Of a DNA stretch of 64,000 bases, positions 41,716 through 50,405 are shown piece by piece. Every line of letters begins with the position of its first letter. Within the stretch, counting starts at the first letter, position 1. The notes under the pieces are model-generated. The model did not search any database. It saw nothing but the letters and a program-made list of their open reading frames with translations, and was not told where the DNA came from. The stretch covers positions 248,001-312,000 of the forward strand of contig NZ_FWFR01000004.1 in the NCBI RefSeq assembly GCF_900172325.1. The letters run 5' to 3'. The DNA comes from Oceanibacterium hippocampi (GTDB lineage: Bacteria > Pseudomonadota > Alphaproteobacteria > Sneathiellales > Sneathiellaceae). Made by a program: the position numbers and the translations under genes.

Positions 41716-44586
41716 ATGAGCGGCACCAGCCGTGCGGCGCGGACGGCGACCGCCGCGCTCTCCGAGCCCCCCGCCGACGAGGTCAAGACCAGTACCTGCT
41801 ACATGTGCGCCTGCCGCTGCGGCATCAAGGTGCATCTGAAGCAGGGCCGGATCCGCTACATCGAGGGCAACCGGGACCATCCGGTCAATCGCGGCGTGCT
41901 CTGCGGCAAGGGCGCGGCCGGGATCATGAAACAATATTCCCCGGCCCGGCTGAGCTCCCCGCTTCGTCGTGTCGGCGAGCGCGGCAGCGGCGAATTCGAG
42001 GCGATCGGCTGGGACGAGGCGCTCGAGATCGTTGCCTCTCGCCTCGCCCGGATCCGGGCGGAGGATCCGAGGAAGCTCGCCTTCTTCACCGGACGCGACC
42101 AGAGCCAGGCCCTCACCAGTTGGTGGGCACGCCAGTTCGGCACGCCGAACTATGCGGCCCATGGCGGCTTCTGTTCGGTCAACATGGCGGCGGCCGGGCT
42201 CTACACCCTCGGCGGTTCGTTCTGGGAATTCGGCGAGCCCGACTGGGAACACAGCCGCTATTTCATGATGTTCGGGGTCGCCGAGGACCATGCCTCGAAC
42301 CCGATCAAGATCGGTCTCGGCAAGCTGAAGGGTCACGGCGCGAAGTTCGTGTCGGTCAACCCGGTGCGGACCGGTTACTCGGCGATCGCCGATGAATGGC
42401 TCGGTATCCGGCCGGGCAGCGACGGCCTGTTCGTGTTCGCGATCATTCACGAACTGCTGCGCTCCGACCGCGTCGATTTTGCCTTCCTCAGCCGCTACAC
42501 CAACGCCCCGTGGCTGGTGATCGACGACCCCGGCGCCGCCGACCACGGCCTGTTCGCGCGCGGCGCCGACGGCGAACCGCTGGCCCGCGACGGCGAGAGC
42601 GGCGCACTGGTCGATGCGACGACGACGAATTTCAGCCCCTCGCTGGTCGGCGCCGCGACGCTCGCCGACGGCCGTCGCGCGGTTCCGGCGTTCGAACTGT
42701 TCGCCCGCCGTTATCTCGATCCGGCAAACGCGCCCGAGGCGGTCGCGGCGGAAACCGGGCTTCCCGCCGAGACGATCCGCCGCGTTGCCGGCGAAATCGC
42801 CGAGGCCGCCTTCGAGAGCGAAGTGGTGGTCGATGTGCCCTGGACCGACTGGACCGGGCGCCGCCACGAGACGATGATCGGCCGCCCGGTCAGCTTCCAT
42901 GCCATGCGCGGGATCTCGGCCCATTCGAATGGCTTCCATACCTGCCGGGCGATCCACCTGCTGCAGATGCTGCTGGGCGCCGTCGACGCCCCGGGCAGCT
43001 TCCGCTACCGGCCGCCGTATCCGCAGTCTATTCCGCCGGCCCCGCCGCCCGCGGGGCACCGCGCCGACGTCCGGCCCGGCCAGCCGCTTCCCGGCATGCC
43101 GCTCGGCTTCATACGCGGCCCGGAGGACCTGCTGATCGACGAGACGGGCAAGCCCGAGCGCATCGACAAGGCATTCTCCTGGGACGCGCCGCTGGCCGCC
43201 CACGGCATGATGCACATGGTGATCGCCAATGCCCATGCGGGCGATCCCTATCCGATCGACACCTTGCTCATGTTCATGGCGAACATGAGCTGGAACTCGG
43301 CGATGAACGCCGCCGCGACAATGGAGAAGCTGACCGATCGCGACCCGGAGACCGGCGAATACCGGATCCCGTTCGTCGTCTACAGCGACGCCTTCAATTC
43401 CGAGATGGTCGCCTACGCCGACATCGTGCTGCCCGATACCACCTATCTGGAACGCCACGACTGCATCTCGCTGCTCGACCGGCCGATCTCGGATGCCGAC
43501 GGGGCCGCGGATGGCATCCGCCAGCCGATCGTCACGCCAGACCGGGATGTCCGGCCGTTCCAGGACGTGCTGCTCGATCTTGGTGCGAGGCTCGGTCTGC
43601 CCGGGCTGGTCGACGAGGCCGGCGCGCCGCTCTATCCAGGGGGGTTGCCCGACTACATGACGCGCCACGAACGCCGGCCAGGCGTCGGCATGCTGTCCGG
43701 CTGGCGCGGCGCCGATGGCAAGGCCGAAGGACGCGGCGCGGTCAATCCGGACCAGCTCGACCGCTACAAGGAGAATGGCTGCTTCTGGCGCCAGGAACTG
43801 ACGCCGGAGAAGCGCTACTTCCGCTTCGCCAACCGCGACTACCTCGACCATGCGGAGGGCATGGGCTGGCGCGATGTCGCAACCCCGATCACGCTTGAGC
43901 TCTATTCCGAAACCCTGCAGAAATTCCGCCTTGCCGCGGAAGGCCATGGTCCGCACCAGCCGCCGGACGACATGCGGGAACGGATCGCGGCCCATTTCGA
44001 CCCGCTGCCGATCTGGCATCAGCAACTTTCCGACGCCCGGCTCGGCAAGGGCGACTACCCCTTCCATGCGATCACCCAGCGGCCGATGGTCATGTATCAT
44101 GCCTGGGACTCACAGAATGCCTGGCAGCGCCAGATTCTCGGCCGCAACCGGATCTATCTCCATCGCGGCCTGGGCGAGCGTCTCGGCATCGCCGACGACG
44201 ACTGGATCTGGCTGACCAGCGCCCATGGGCGAGTCCGGGCCCAGGCGCGGCTGATGGACGGCGTCAACCCGGACACGGTCTGGACGTGGAACGCGATCGG
44301 CAAGCGTCGCGGGACCTGGGGCCTGTCTCCCGATGCGCCGGAGTCGCGTGAGGGCTTCCTGCTGAACCACCTGATCAGTGAATTCCTGCCCGGCACGCCG
44401 GACGCGAAAGACGCCAATATCGATCCGGTCACCGGGCAGGCCGCCTGGTACGACCTCAAGGTCCGGATCGAGAAAGCGACGCCGGAAGAGGCGGGCACGA
44501 GCTGGCCGCAATTCGAAATCCTGCCGGGGCCGCGCGGCGAGCATCGTGCCGTGCACCCGTCCGCGGGCCGGAGGGGCCGGGCATGA
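41716..44586 (+). CDS. soeA: SoeA, molybdopterin subunit of cytoplasmic sulfite dehydrogenase
   Basis: 956 aa. The N-terminal [4Fe-4S] ligands are C28-x2-C31-x3-C35-x27-C63, followed by molybdopterin-guanine-dinucleotide domains through to the C-terminal DVWIWLTS-like barrel (GIADDDWIWLTSAHGRVRAQARLMDGVNPDTV). There is no twin-arginine signal, so it works in the cytoplasm as SoeA of Allochromatium does. SoeABC oxidises sulfite to sulfate and passes electrons to quinone. The soeB/soeC order and the nearby xsc gene (a sulfite producer) separate it from polysulfide or DMSO reductases. Confidence 0.87.
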   Translation: MSGTSRAARTATAALSEPPADEVKTSTCYMCACRCGIKVHLKQGRIRYIEGNRDHPVNRGVLCGKGAAGIMKQYSPARLSSPLRRVGERGSGEFEAIGWDEALEIVASRLARIRAEDPRKLAFFTGRDQSQALTSWWARQFGTPNYAAHGGFCSVNMAAAGLYTLGGSFWEFGEPDWEHSRYFMMFGVAEDHASNPIKIGLGKLKGHGAKFVSVNPVRTGYSAIADEWLGIRPGSDGLFVFAIIHELLRSDRVDFAFLSRYTNAPWLVIDDPGAADHGLFARGADGEPLARDGESGALVDATTTNFSPSLVGAATLADGRRAVPAFELFARRYLDPANAPEAVAAETGLPAETIRRVAGEIAEAAFESEVVVDVPWTDWTGRRHETMIGRPVSFHAMRGISAHSNGFHTCRAIHLLQMLLGAVDAPGSFRYRPPYPQSIPPAPPPAGHRADVRPGQPLPGMPLGFIRGPEDLLIDETGKPERIDKAFSWDAPLAAHGMMHMVIANAHAGDPYPIDTLLMFMANMSWNSAMNAAATMEKLTDRDPETGEYRIPFVVYSDAFNSEMVAYADIVLPDTTYLERHDCISLLDRPISDADGAADGIRQPIVTPDRDVRPFQDVLLDLGARLGLPGLVDEAGAPLYPGGLPDYMTRHERRPGVGMLSGWRGADGKAEGRGAVNPDQLDRYKENGCFWRQELTPEKRYFRFANRDYLDHAEGMGWRDVATPITLELYSETLQKFRLAAEGHGPHQPPDDMRERIAAHFDPLPIWHQQLSDARLGKGDYPFHAITQRPMVMYHAWDSQNAWQRQILGRNRIYLHRGLGERLGIADDDWIWLTSAHGRVRAQARLMDGVNPDTVWTWNAIGKRRGTWGLSPDAPESREGFLLNHLISEFLPGTPDAKDANIDPVTGQAAWYDLKVRIEKATPEEAGTSWPQFEILPGPRGEHRAVHPSAGRRGRA

Positions 44587-45353
44587 CCACGCTGCCGAAA
44601 AGCACCGGGCGCAAGCTCGGGCTCGTCATCGATCTCGATATCTGCGTCGGCTGCCATGCCTGCGCGGTCGCCTGCAAGGAGTGGAACGACGGCGGCTCGG
44701 GCGGCCCGCTCAGCGATCTCGCCGCCTATGGCGCCGATCCGACCGGCGTCTGGTTCAACCGCATCCATTCCTACGAGGTGGATGGCGCAGGCAGTGGTGG
44801 CTGCGGTGGCGGGAGCAGCGGACAGACGGTCTATTTCCCGAAGTCCTGCATGCATTGCGAAACCGCCGAATGCGTCACCGTGTGCCCGACCGGCGCCTCC
44901 TACAAGCGGGAGGAGGACGGCATCGTGCTTGTCGACGCGGAAACCTGCATCGGCTGCAAGCTCTGTTCCTGGGCCTGTCCCTACGGTGCCCGGGAATACG
45001 ACCAGGTCGACCGGGTGATGAAGAAATGCACGCTCTGCGTCGACCGGATCTACAACGATGCGCTGCCGGAGATCGAACGGGTGCCGGCATGCGTCTCCAC
45101 CTGTCCGGTCGGTGCACGCCATTTCGGCGACCTCGGCGATCCGGATTCCGCCGTTTCCGCCCTGGTCGAGGACCGCAAGGGCTATGGCCTGATGCCGGAA
45201 GCCGGCTACGGCCCGGTCAACCGCTACCTGCCGCCTCGCGCACGCCGCGACCGGGAGCAGGCGGCCGCCGTCACCTTGCCGGCCGACCTCTGCGACGATC
45301 TTTCCCCTGACAATCGACTGCTGAAATGGGTCGATCGTCTGTTCTCCCGCTAA
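44583..45353 (+). CDS. soeB: SoeB, four-cluster ferredoxin subunit
   Basis: 256 aa. Cysteine clusters suited to four [4Fe-4S] centres: CVGCHACAVACKEW, CMHCETAECVTVCPTG, CIGCKLCSWACPYG and the pair CTLCVDRI ... ACVSTCPVG. It transfers electrons from SoeA to the membrane subunit. A Gly/Ser-rich insert (GAGSGGCGGGSSG, about residues 66-79) follows the first cluster, as in related DmsB-type proteins. It overlaps soeA by ATGA. Confidence 0.9.
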   Translation: MTTLPKSTGRKLGLVIDLDICVGCHACAVACKEWNDGGSGGPLSDLAAYGADPTGVWFNRIHSYEVDGAGSGGCGGGSSGQTVYFPKSCMHCETAECVTVCPTGASYKREEDGIVLVDAETCIGCKLCSWACPYGAREYDQVDRVMKKCTLCVDRIYNDALPEIERVPACVSTCPVGARHFGDLGDPDSAVSALVEDRKGYGLMPEAGYGPVNRYLPPRARRDREQAAAVTLPADLCDDLSPDNRLLKWVDRLFSR

Positions 45354-45366
45354 CTTCCGGTTCGCC

Positions 45367-46296
45367 GTGCATCCCGCATATTCCGTCATCTTCTTCACTG
45401 TCGCGTCCGGCGCCGGGCTCGGCCTTCAGGTATTGCTCGCCGCGCTCCTGCTCGCCGGGCATGTCTCGCCCGTCTCGCCGGTCATCCTGACCGGATTGGG
45501 GCTTGCCTTCGTCTTGATCAGCGGCGGTCTGCTTTCCTCGACCTTCCATCTCGGTCATCCGGAACGCGCCTGGCGCGCGCTCAGCCAGTGGCGGAGCTCG
45601 TGGCTGTCGCGCGAAGGCGTGCTGGCGATCGTCGCGGTCGGGTCGCTCGCCCTGCTGATCGGTTCGGCCTTCATCGCCCCGCTGGAGGCACTTCGGCCGC
45701 TCGGTATCTGGGGCTCGCTGCTGCTGCCGTTGCCGACGATCGCCGCGACGGCGATGATCTATGCCAGCCTGAAGCCGATCCCGGCCTGGCGGAACGGCTG
45801 GGTCGTGCCGTCCTACCTGGTGCTGGCGCTGATGAGCGGGGCGCTCTGGCTCGGCGCGATCACCGCGCCGTTCTCCGGCATCCTGCCGGGCCAGGTCGTC
45901 TTTGCGCTGGTCTCGCTGGTCGCAGGCGCGGTGGTCAAGCTCGGTTACTGGCGACGTGTCGACCGGCCGGAAGCGGCGATGCGCGCGACCGGGCTGGGGC
46001 CTGCCGGGACGGTGCGGCCGTTCGACCCGCCGCATACCCAACCGAACTACCTGCAGCGGGAAATGGGTTACCGGATCGCCCGGAAGCATGCGGGCAAGTT
46101 GCGCCGCGTCGCCTTCGTCGCGGCCTTCGTCGTGCCGCTCGCCCTGACGCTCCTGTCGATCGTGCTGCCGCACTGGCCGGCGGCCGGGGCGGCGATGCTT
46201 GCCGCGGCGATCGCCACATTCGGCCTGATCGTCGAACGCTGGCTGTTTTTCGCCGAGGCGAGGCATGTCGTCATGCAGTATTACGAGGGCGAATAG
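45367..46296 (+). CDS. soeC: SoeC, DmsC-type membrane anchor
   Basis: 309 aa from GTG 45367. Eight or so membrane helices. It begins VHPAYSVIFFTVASGAGLGLQVLLAALLL, the typical DmsC/SoeC start, and has HLGHPERAWRALSQWRSSWLSREGV after the second helix. It passes electrons to the quinone pool and anchors SoeAB at the cytoplasmic face. It follows soeB by 13 bp. Confidence 0.88.
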   Translation: MHPAYSVIFFTVASGAGLGLQVLLAALLLAGHVSPVSPVILTGLGLAFVLISGGLLSSTFHLGHPERAWRALSQWRSSWLSREGVLAIVAVGSLALLIGSAFIAPLEALRPLGIWGSLLLPLPTIAATAMIYASLKPIPAWRNGWVVPSYLVLALMSGALWLGAITAPFSGILPGQVVFALVSLVAGAVVKLGYWRRVDRPEAAMRATGLGPAGTVRPFDPPHTQPNYLQREMGYRIARKHAGKLRRVAFVAAFVVPLALTLLSIVLPHWPAAGAAMLAAAIATFGLIVERWLFFAEARHVVMQYYEGE

Positions 46297-46406
46297 CGGC
46301 GTGATATCTGCGCTGCCCGGCAAGGCGCTTTGCGGTCCGGGAGGAGTCGACCCGGCCGGTGAAACGACTATGCTGTGTCGCTCGATTCCCGACGCGGAGA
46401 CCGCTC

Positions 46407-46703
46407 ATGCCCTATATCATCATCACCCGGGACAAGGCCGACAGCCTGGCGCTGCGGACCAAGGTCCGGGACGTCCATCTCGCCTATCTCGACAAGCACA
46501 AGGCGAAGCTGCTCGCGGCCGGCGCGCTGACCGCCGATAACGGCACCGGCGGCGAGGGCGGCGTCATCATCTATGACACCGAGGACCGGGCCGAGGCAGA
46601 GGCCTTCATCGCCGGCGACCCGTTCACCGAGGCCGAATTGTTCGAGTCGGTGACGGTCAAGCGCTGGCGCAAGGCGTTCTTCAACGGCGAACGTCTGGTC
46701 TAG
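46407..46703 (+). CDS. YciI-like (YCII-domain) protein
   Basis: 98 aa, one YCII domain. MPYIIITRDKADSLALRTKVRDVHLAYLDKHKAKLLAAGAL has the conserved H24, and GEGGVIIYDTEDRAEAEAFIAGDPFTEAELFESVTVKRW is the family's C-terminal half. A small cytoplasmic protein of unclear function, perhaps a hydrolase or chlorohydrolase-like accessory. It lies between soeC and the nucleoside hydrolase, all in the same direction. Confidence 0.85.
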   Translation: MPYIIITRDKADSLALRTKVRDVHLAYLDKHKAKLLAAGALTADNGTGGEGGVIIYDTEDRAEAEAFIAGDPFTEAELFESVTVKRWRKAFFNGERLV

Positions 46704-46712
46704 GAGGCTCGC

Positions 46713-47654
46713 ATGGCGCCCCGCCCGATCATCATCGACTGCGATCCCGGCCAGGACGACGCGGTCGCCCTCGCCCTTGCCATGGCGAGCCCGGACGAGC
46801 TCGAGATACTCGGGGTGACCGCGGTCGCCGGCAACGTGCCGCTTCGGCTGACCGAGCGGAATGCCCGGATCATGTGCGAACTGTGCGGCCGCACCGACGT
46901 CGCGGTCTATGCCGGTGCCGACCGGCCAATGGTGCGCGATCTCGTGACGGCGGAGGAAGTCCACGGCGAGACCGGGCTGAACGGCATCGAGATCTACGAG
47001 CCCGTCCATCCGTTGCAGCCCAAGCATGCGGTCGATTTCATCATCGAGACGCTGGCCGCCGCCGCCGACGACGGCGTCACCCTGGTCCCGACCGGGCCGC
47101 TCACCAATATCGCACTGGCGATCCGGCGGGCGCCCTCGATTCTGCCGAAGATCCGCGAGATCGTGCTGATGGGCGGGGCCATGCGGGAGGGCGGCAATTC
47201 GACGCCGTCGGCCGAATTCAACATCCTCGTCGATCCCCACGCCGCCCACATCGTGTTCCGTTGCGGCCGGCCGATCGTCGCCATGGGCCTCGACGTCACC
47301 CACCAGGTGATGACCACGGCTGTCCGCGTCGCGGCGATCGAGGAGGCCGGCGGCAAGGCGGCCAGGGCAATCGTCGACCTCCTGCGCTATTACGAGCGTC
47401 ACGACGAGGCGAAGTACGGATCCGACGGCGGCCCGCTGCACGACCCGTGCACGATCGCCTATCTGCTCCGGCCGGAATTGTTCAGCCTCAAGCATGTCCA
47501 TGTCGCGGTCGAGACGGCCAGCGAACTGACGATGGGCCATACGGCGGTCGATTTCTGGCGGGTGACCGGAAAGCCGCTGAACGCGCACTGGGCCCATCAT
47601 GTCGATGCCGACGGCTTCTTCGCCCTGCTGACCGAGCGGCTGGCGAGGCTCTGA
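46713..47654 (+). CDS. Inosine-uridine preferring nucleoside hydrolase
   Basis: 313 aa. The calcium site D9-x-D11-P-G-x-D15-D16 (IIIDCDPGQDDAVALALAM) and the later LVPTGPLTNIALAIRR and PSAEFNILVDPHAAHIVF are standard for the family. It splits ribonucleosides to base and ribose. It starts 9 bp after the YciI-like stop. There is no obvious link to sulfite oxidation beyond co-orientation. Confidence 0.92.
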   Translation: MAPRPIIIDCDPGQDDAVALALAMASPDELEILGVTAVAGNVPLRLTERNARIMCELCGRTDVAVYAGADRPMVRDLVTAEEVHGETGLNGIEIYEPVHPLQPKHAVDFIIETLAAAADDGVTLVPTGPLTNIALAIRRAPSILPKIREIVLMGGAMREGGNSTPSAEFNILVDPHAAHIVFRCGRPIVAMGLDVTHQVMTTAVRVAAIEEAGGKAARAIVDLLRYYERHDEAKYGSDGGPLHDPCTIAYLLRPELFSLKHVHVAVETASELTMGHTAVDFWRVTGKPLNAHWAHHVDADGFFALLTERLARL

Positions 47655-47745
47655 CGCGGAAGCGGCCGGTCGCCGTGCCGGGACGCCGTTCCGGCCTGCG
47701 CAGCCGGTGGCATTTTGCGCGCAACTGTACGAAACTCCCGATGAC

Positions 47746-49230
47746 ATGCGGGACATCATATTCCACTTGAAGCACGCAACCCGGGGCACCCTGCAGGCAC
47801 AACTCCGCGAGCAGCTTCTCGATGCGATCCTGAACCGGCAACTGATGCCCGGGCAGCCGCTGCCGTCATCGCGACGGCTGGCCCGGCAGCTCGGTGTCGC
47901 CCGCAATACCGTCATGCTGACCTACCAGTCGCTGGTCGAACAGGGCTTCGTTGTCAGCCGCGAGCGGAGCGGTTTCTTCGTCAACGAGGCGCTGAAGCTC
48001 GACCATGCTTCGCCGCCGATAGGCATGGGGCAGGGCGGGACGCCGTCCGGTCCGCCGGTCGACTGGGAAGGCCGCTATACCCGCCATCCGTCGGCGCAGG
48101 TCAACATCAGCAAGCCGGTGGACTGGCAGAACTGCCCCTATCCGTTCATCTATGGCCAGATCGACCCGCAATTCTTCCCGCTGTCCGCCTGGCGGGACTG
48201 TTCGCGACGGGCACTCGCCAAGCTCGCCGTCAACCAATGGTCGACCGACCAGTTCCAGACCGACGACCCGCTGCTGATCGAGCAGATCCGCACCCGTGTC
48301 CTGCTGCGCCGCGGCGTGCGCGCCCGTGATGACGAGATCCTGATCACCATGGGGGCCCAGAATGCCCTCTGGCTCGTCTCCAGCCTGCTGTTTTCCGAGG
48401 CCAGCACAATCGGCCTGGAAGAGCCGGGCTATGTCGACGCCCGGAACATCTTCGCGCTGCGGACAGGTCGTCTCCGGCCGCTGCCGATCGACAGCGCCGG
48501 GTTGATCGTCGATGACGGTCTGAAGGGCTGCGACTATGTCTATGTCACGCCGAGCCACCAGTCGCCGAGCACGGTGACGATGCCGTTCGAGCGCCGCCTG
48601 GCGCTTCTCGAGCGGGCCTCGGCCGACGATTTCATCCTGATCGAGGACGATTACGAGGGCGAGATCAACTTCGTCGGCGAGCCGACACCGGCGCTGAAGT
48701 CGCTCGATTCCTCCGGGCGGGTTCTCTATGTCGGCAGCTTCTCGAAGAATCTCGCGCCGGGCCTCCGGCTCGGCTTCCTGGTCGCGCCGCCGGCGCTGAT
48801 CCGGGAACTGCGCTATCTCCGCCGCCTGATGTTCCGTCATCCGCCGGCCAACAACCAGCGCTGCGCCGGGCTGTTCCTGGCCGACGGTCATTACGACAGC
48901 CTGATCCACCGGCTGCGGCGGGTCTACCGGGAACGCTGGGAGGTAATGGGCGCGGCGCTCGAACGCCACATGCCCGACACGGTGCGGGCGAAGAGCGTCG
49001 GAGGCAGCAGCTTCTGGGTGCGCGGGCCGGAGGGGCTGGATGGCGAGAGCCTGGCCCGGCTGGCGCTCGAACGCGGCATCGTCATCGAGCCCGGAAGGAT
49101 CTTCTTCCAGGTGCCGAACCCGCCGAGAAACTATTTCCGGCTTGGTTTCTCGTCGATTCCGACCGACCGGATCGAGCCCGGGATCCGCCTGCTCGCCGAA
49201 CTCGTGCATGCGCACAGCGCGGCCGCCTAG
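47746..49230 (+). CDS. tauR: TauR-like MocR-family regulator (GntR HTH plus aminotransferase domain)
   Basis: 494 aa from ATG 47746 (ATG 47707 would add 13). The N-terminal winged helix (PLPSSRRLARQLGVARNTVMLTYQSLVEQGFV) is fused to a fold-type-I PLP domain with FSKNLAPGLRLGF holding the PLP lysine. In Rhodobacter, TauR of this class activates the tpa-xsc taurine genes. Here it converges on ackA-xsc-tpa, and TauR-like motifs lie upstream of tpa. Its stop codon interlocks with that of ackA in a shared CTAG. Confidence 0.82.
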   Translation: MRDIIFHLKHATRGTLQAQLREQLLDAILNRQLMPGQPLPSSRRLARQLGVARNTVMLTYQSLVEQGFVVSRERSGFFVNEALKLDHASPPIGMGQGGTPSGPPVDWEGRYTRHPSAQVNISKPVDWQNCPYPFIYGQIDPQFFPLSAWRDCSRRALAKLAVNQWSTDQFQTDDPLLIEQIRTRVLLRRGVRARDDEILITMGAQNALWLVSSLLFSEASTIGLEEPGYVDARNIFALRTGRLRPLPIDSAGLIVDDGLKGCDYVYVTPSHQSPSTVTMPFERRLALLERASADDFILIEDDYEGEINFVGEPTPALKSLDSSGRVLYVGSFSKNLAPGLRLGFLVAPPALIRELRYLRRLMFRHPPANNQRCAGLFLADGHYDSLIHRLRRVYRERWEVMGAALERHMPDTVRAKSVGGSSFWVRGPEGLDGESLARLALERGIVIEPGRIFFQVPNPPRNYFRLGFSSIPTDRIEPGIRLLAELVHAHSAAA

Positions 49231-50405
49231 AGGTTCAGCAGGGTCCTTGCATGGCCGACGATCACGCCTTCCTCGTCGGTCGGGACTACCCAGGCGGATA
49301 TCGCGCTCGCCGGGCGGCTGATCCGGGGCCCATGGCGGTCGTTCGCGGCGCGATCGAGGTCGAGCCCGAGCCACCCCAGATGCGCGGCGATCGCCGCCCG
49401 GGCCGGGACGGCGTGCTCACCGATCCCGCCGGTGAAGACGAGCGCGTCGAGGCCGCCAAGAGCGACGGCGAGCGAGCCCGCGGCGCGGGCAACATGGCAG
49501 GCGTGGTACGCGACCGCGAAGGCGGCGCGCGGATCGTCGCTGGCGAGCAGCGCACGCATGTCCGAGCTGATCCCGCTCAGGCCCAGCAGGCCCGATCGGC
49601 GGTAGAGCAATTCGGTGAGCCCGGCGGCGTCCATCTCCTCGCGCTGCAACAAATGCAGCAGCACGCCCGGATCGATTGCGCCCGGGCGTGTCCCCATCGG
49701 GATCCCGTCGAGGGTGGAGAAGCCCATCGTGGTCGCCACCGATCTGCCGGCGCGGATCGCGCAGAGGCTGGCACCATTCCCGAGATGGGCAACGATCAGC
49801 CTTTCGGGCAACGTGGCGCCGTCGCCGGTGCTTGCCATCACGCCGGGCAGGTCGCGGACGATCGCCTCGAAGCTCAGGCCGTGGAAGCCGTAGCGCCGGA
49901 TGCCACGCTCGGCGAACTCGGCCGGCAGTGCGAAGCGGCTCGCGACATCCGGTTGACCGGCGTGGAAGGCGGTGTCGAAGCAGGCAACCTGCGGCAGCGC
50001 CGGGTGGGCGGCCGCGAGTGCCCGGATCGCCGCGACGTTGTGCGGCAGGTGCAGGGGGGCAAGGGGGATCAGTGCCTCCAGCGCCGACAGGATGCCGGGG
50101 TCGACCCGGACCGGCGCCCAGAAGTCCGGGCCGCCATGAACGACCCGGTGGCCGGCGGCAACCGGCCGGATCCCGGGAAAGCGGCTGCCGATCCAGTCGA
50201 GCACATGGGCGATGGCGCCGACGTGATCGCGCGCCGCCGGCGCGGGCTGTTTCTCGCCTTCGTGAATGAAGAGCGCCGAAGGGCCGATTTCCTCGACCAT
50301 GGCGCGGACGAGAGAACGCCGGGGCGTGGCGGGCGCCGCCACCTCGTAAAGCGAGAACTTGAGGCTCGACGACCCGGCGTTGACGACCAGGATGCCGTCA
50401 GGCAA
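49227..50405 (-). CDS. ackA: Acetate kinase in the sulfonate operon
   Basis: 392 aa. ILVVNAGSSSLKFSLYEV, GHRVVHGG, FDTAFHAG, GFHGLSFEAIV, VAHLGNGASLCAI, PGAIDPGVLL and FTGGIGEHA are the acetate-kinase signatures in order. It would convert the acetyl phosphate made by Xsc to acetate with ATP formation. The start is TTG 50405, overlapping the xsc stop by 8 bp; ATG 50456 would place 17 unmatched residues in front. In most taurine operons pta occupies this place. Confidence 0.9.
   Translation of the reverse strand: MPDGILVVNAGSSSLKFSLYEVAAPATPRRSLVRAMVEEIGPSALFIHEGEKQPAPAARDHVGAIAHVLDWIGSRFPGIRPVAAGHRVVHGGPDFWAPVRVDPGILSALEALIPLAPLHLPHNVAAIRALAAAHPALPQVACFDTAFHAGQPDVASRFALPAEFAERGIRRYGFHGLSFEAIVRDLPGVMASTGDGATLPERLIVAHLGNGASLCAIRAGRSVATTMGFSTLDGIPMGTRPGAIDPGVLLHLLQREEMDAAGLTELLYRRSGLLGLSGISSDMRALLASDDPRAAFAVAYHACHVARAAGSLAVALGGLDALVFTGGIGEHAVPARAAIAAHLGWLGLDLDRAANDRHGPRISRPASAISAWVVPTDEEGVIVGHARTLLNL

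Noticed and set aside
41491-44100. An 869-codon open frame on the - strand opposite soeA
   Set aside because: The soeA reading has intact Fe-S ligands and MGD-domain motifs throughout; the antisense frame has none.
41716-46296. The molybdoenzyme as DMSO, tetrathionate or polysulfide reductase
   Set aside because: SoeA lacks a twin-arginine signal, so it is cytoplasmic, and the cluster adjoins a sulfite-producing taurine pathway. Related periplasmic enzymes would carry a signal.
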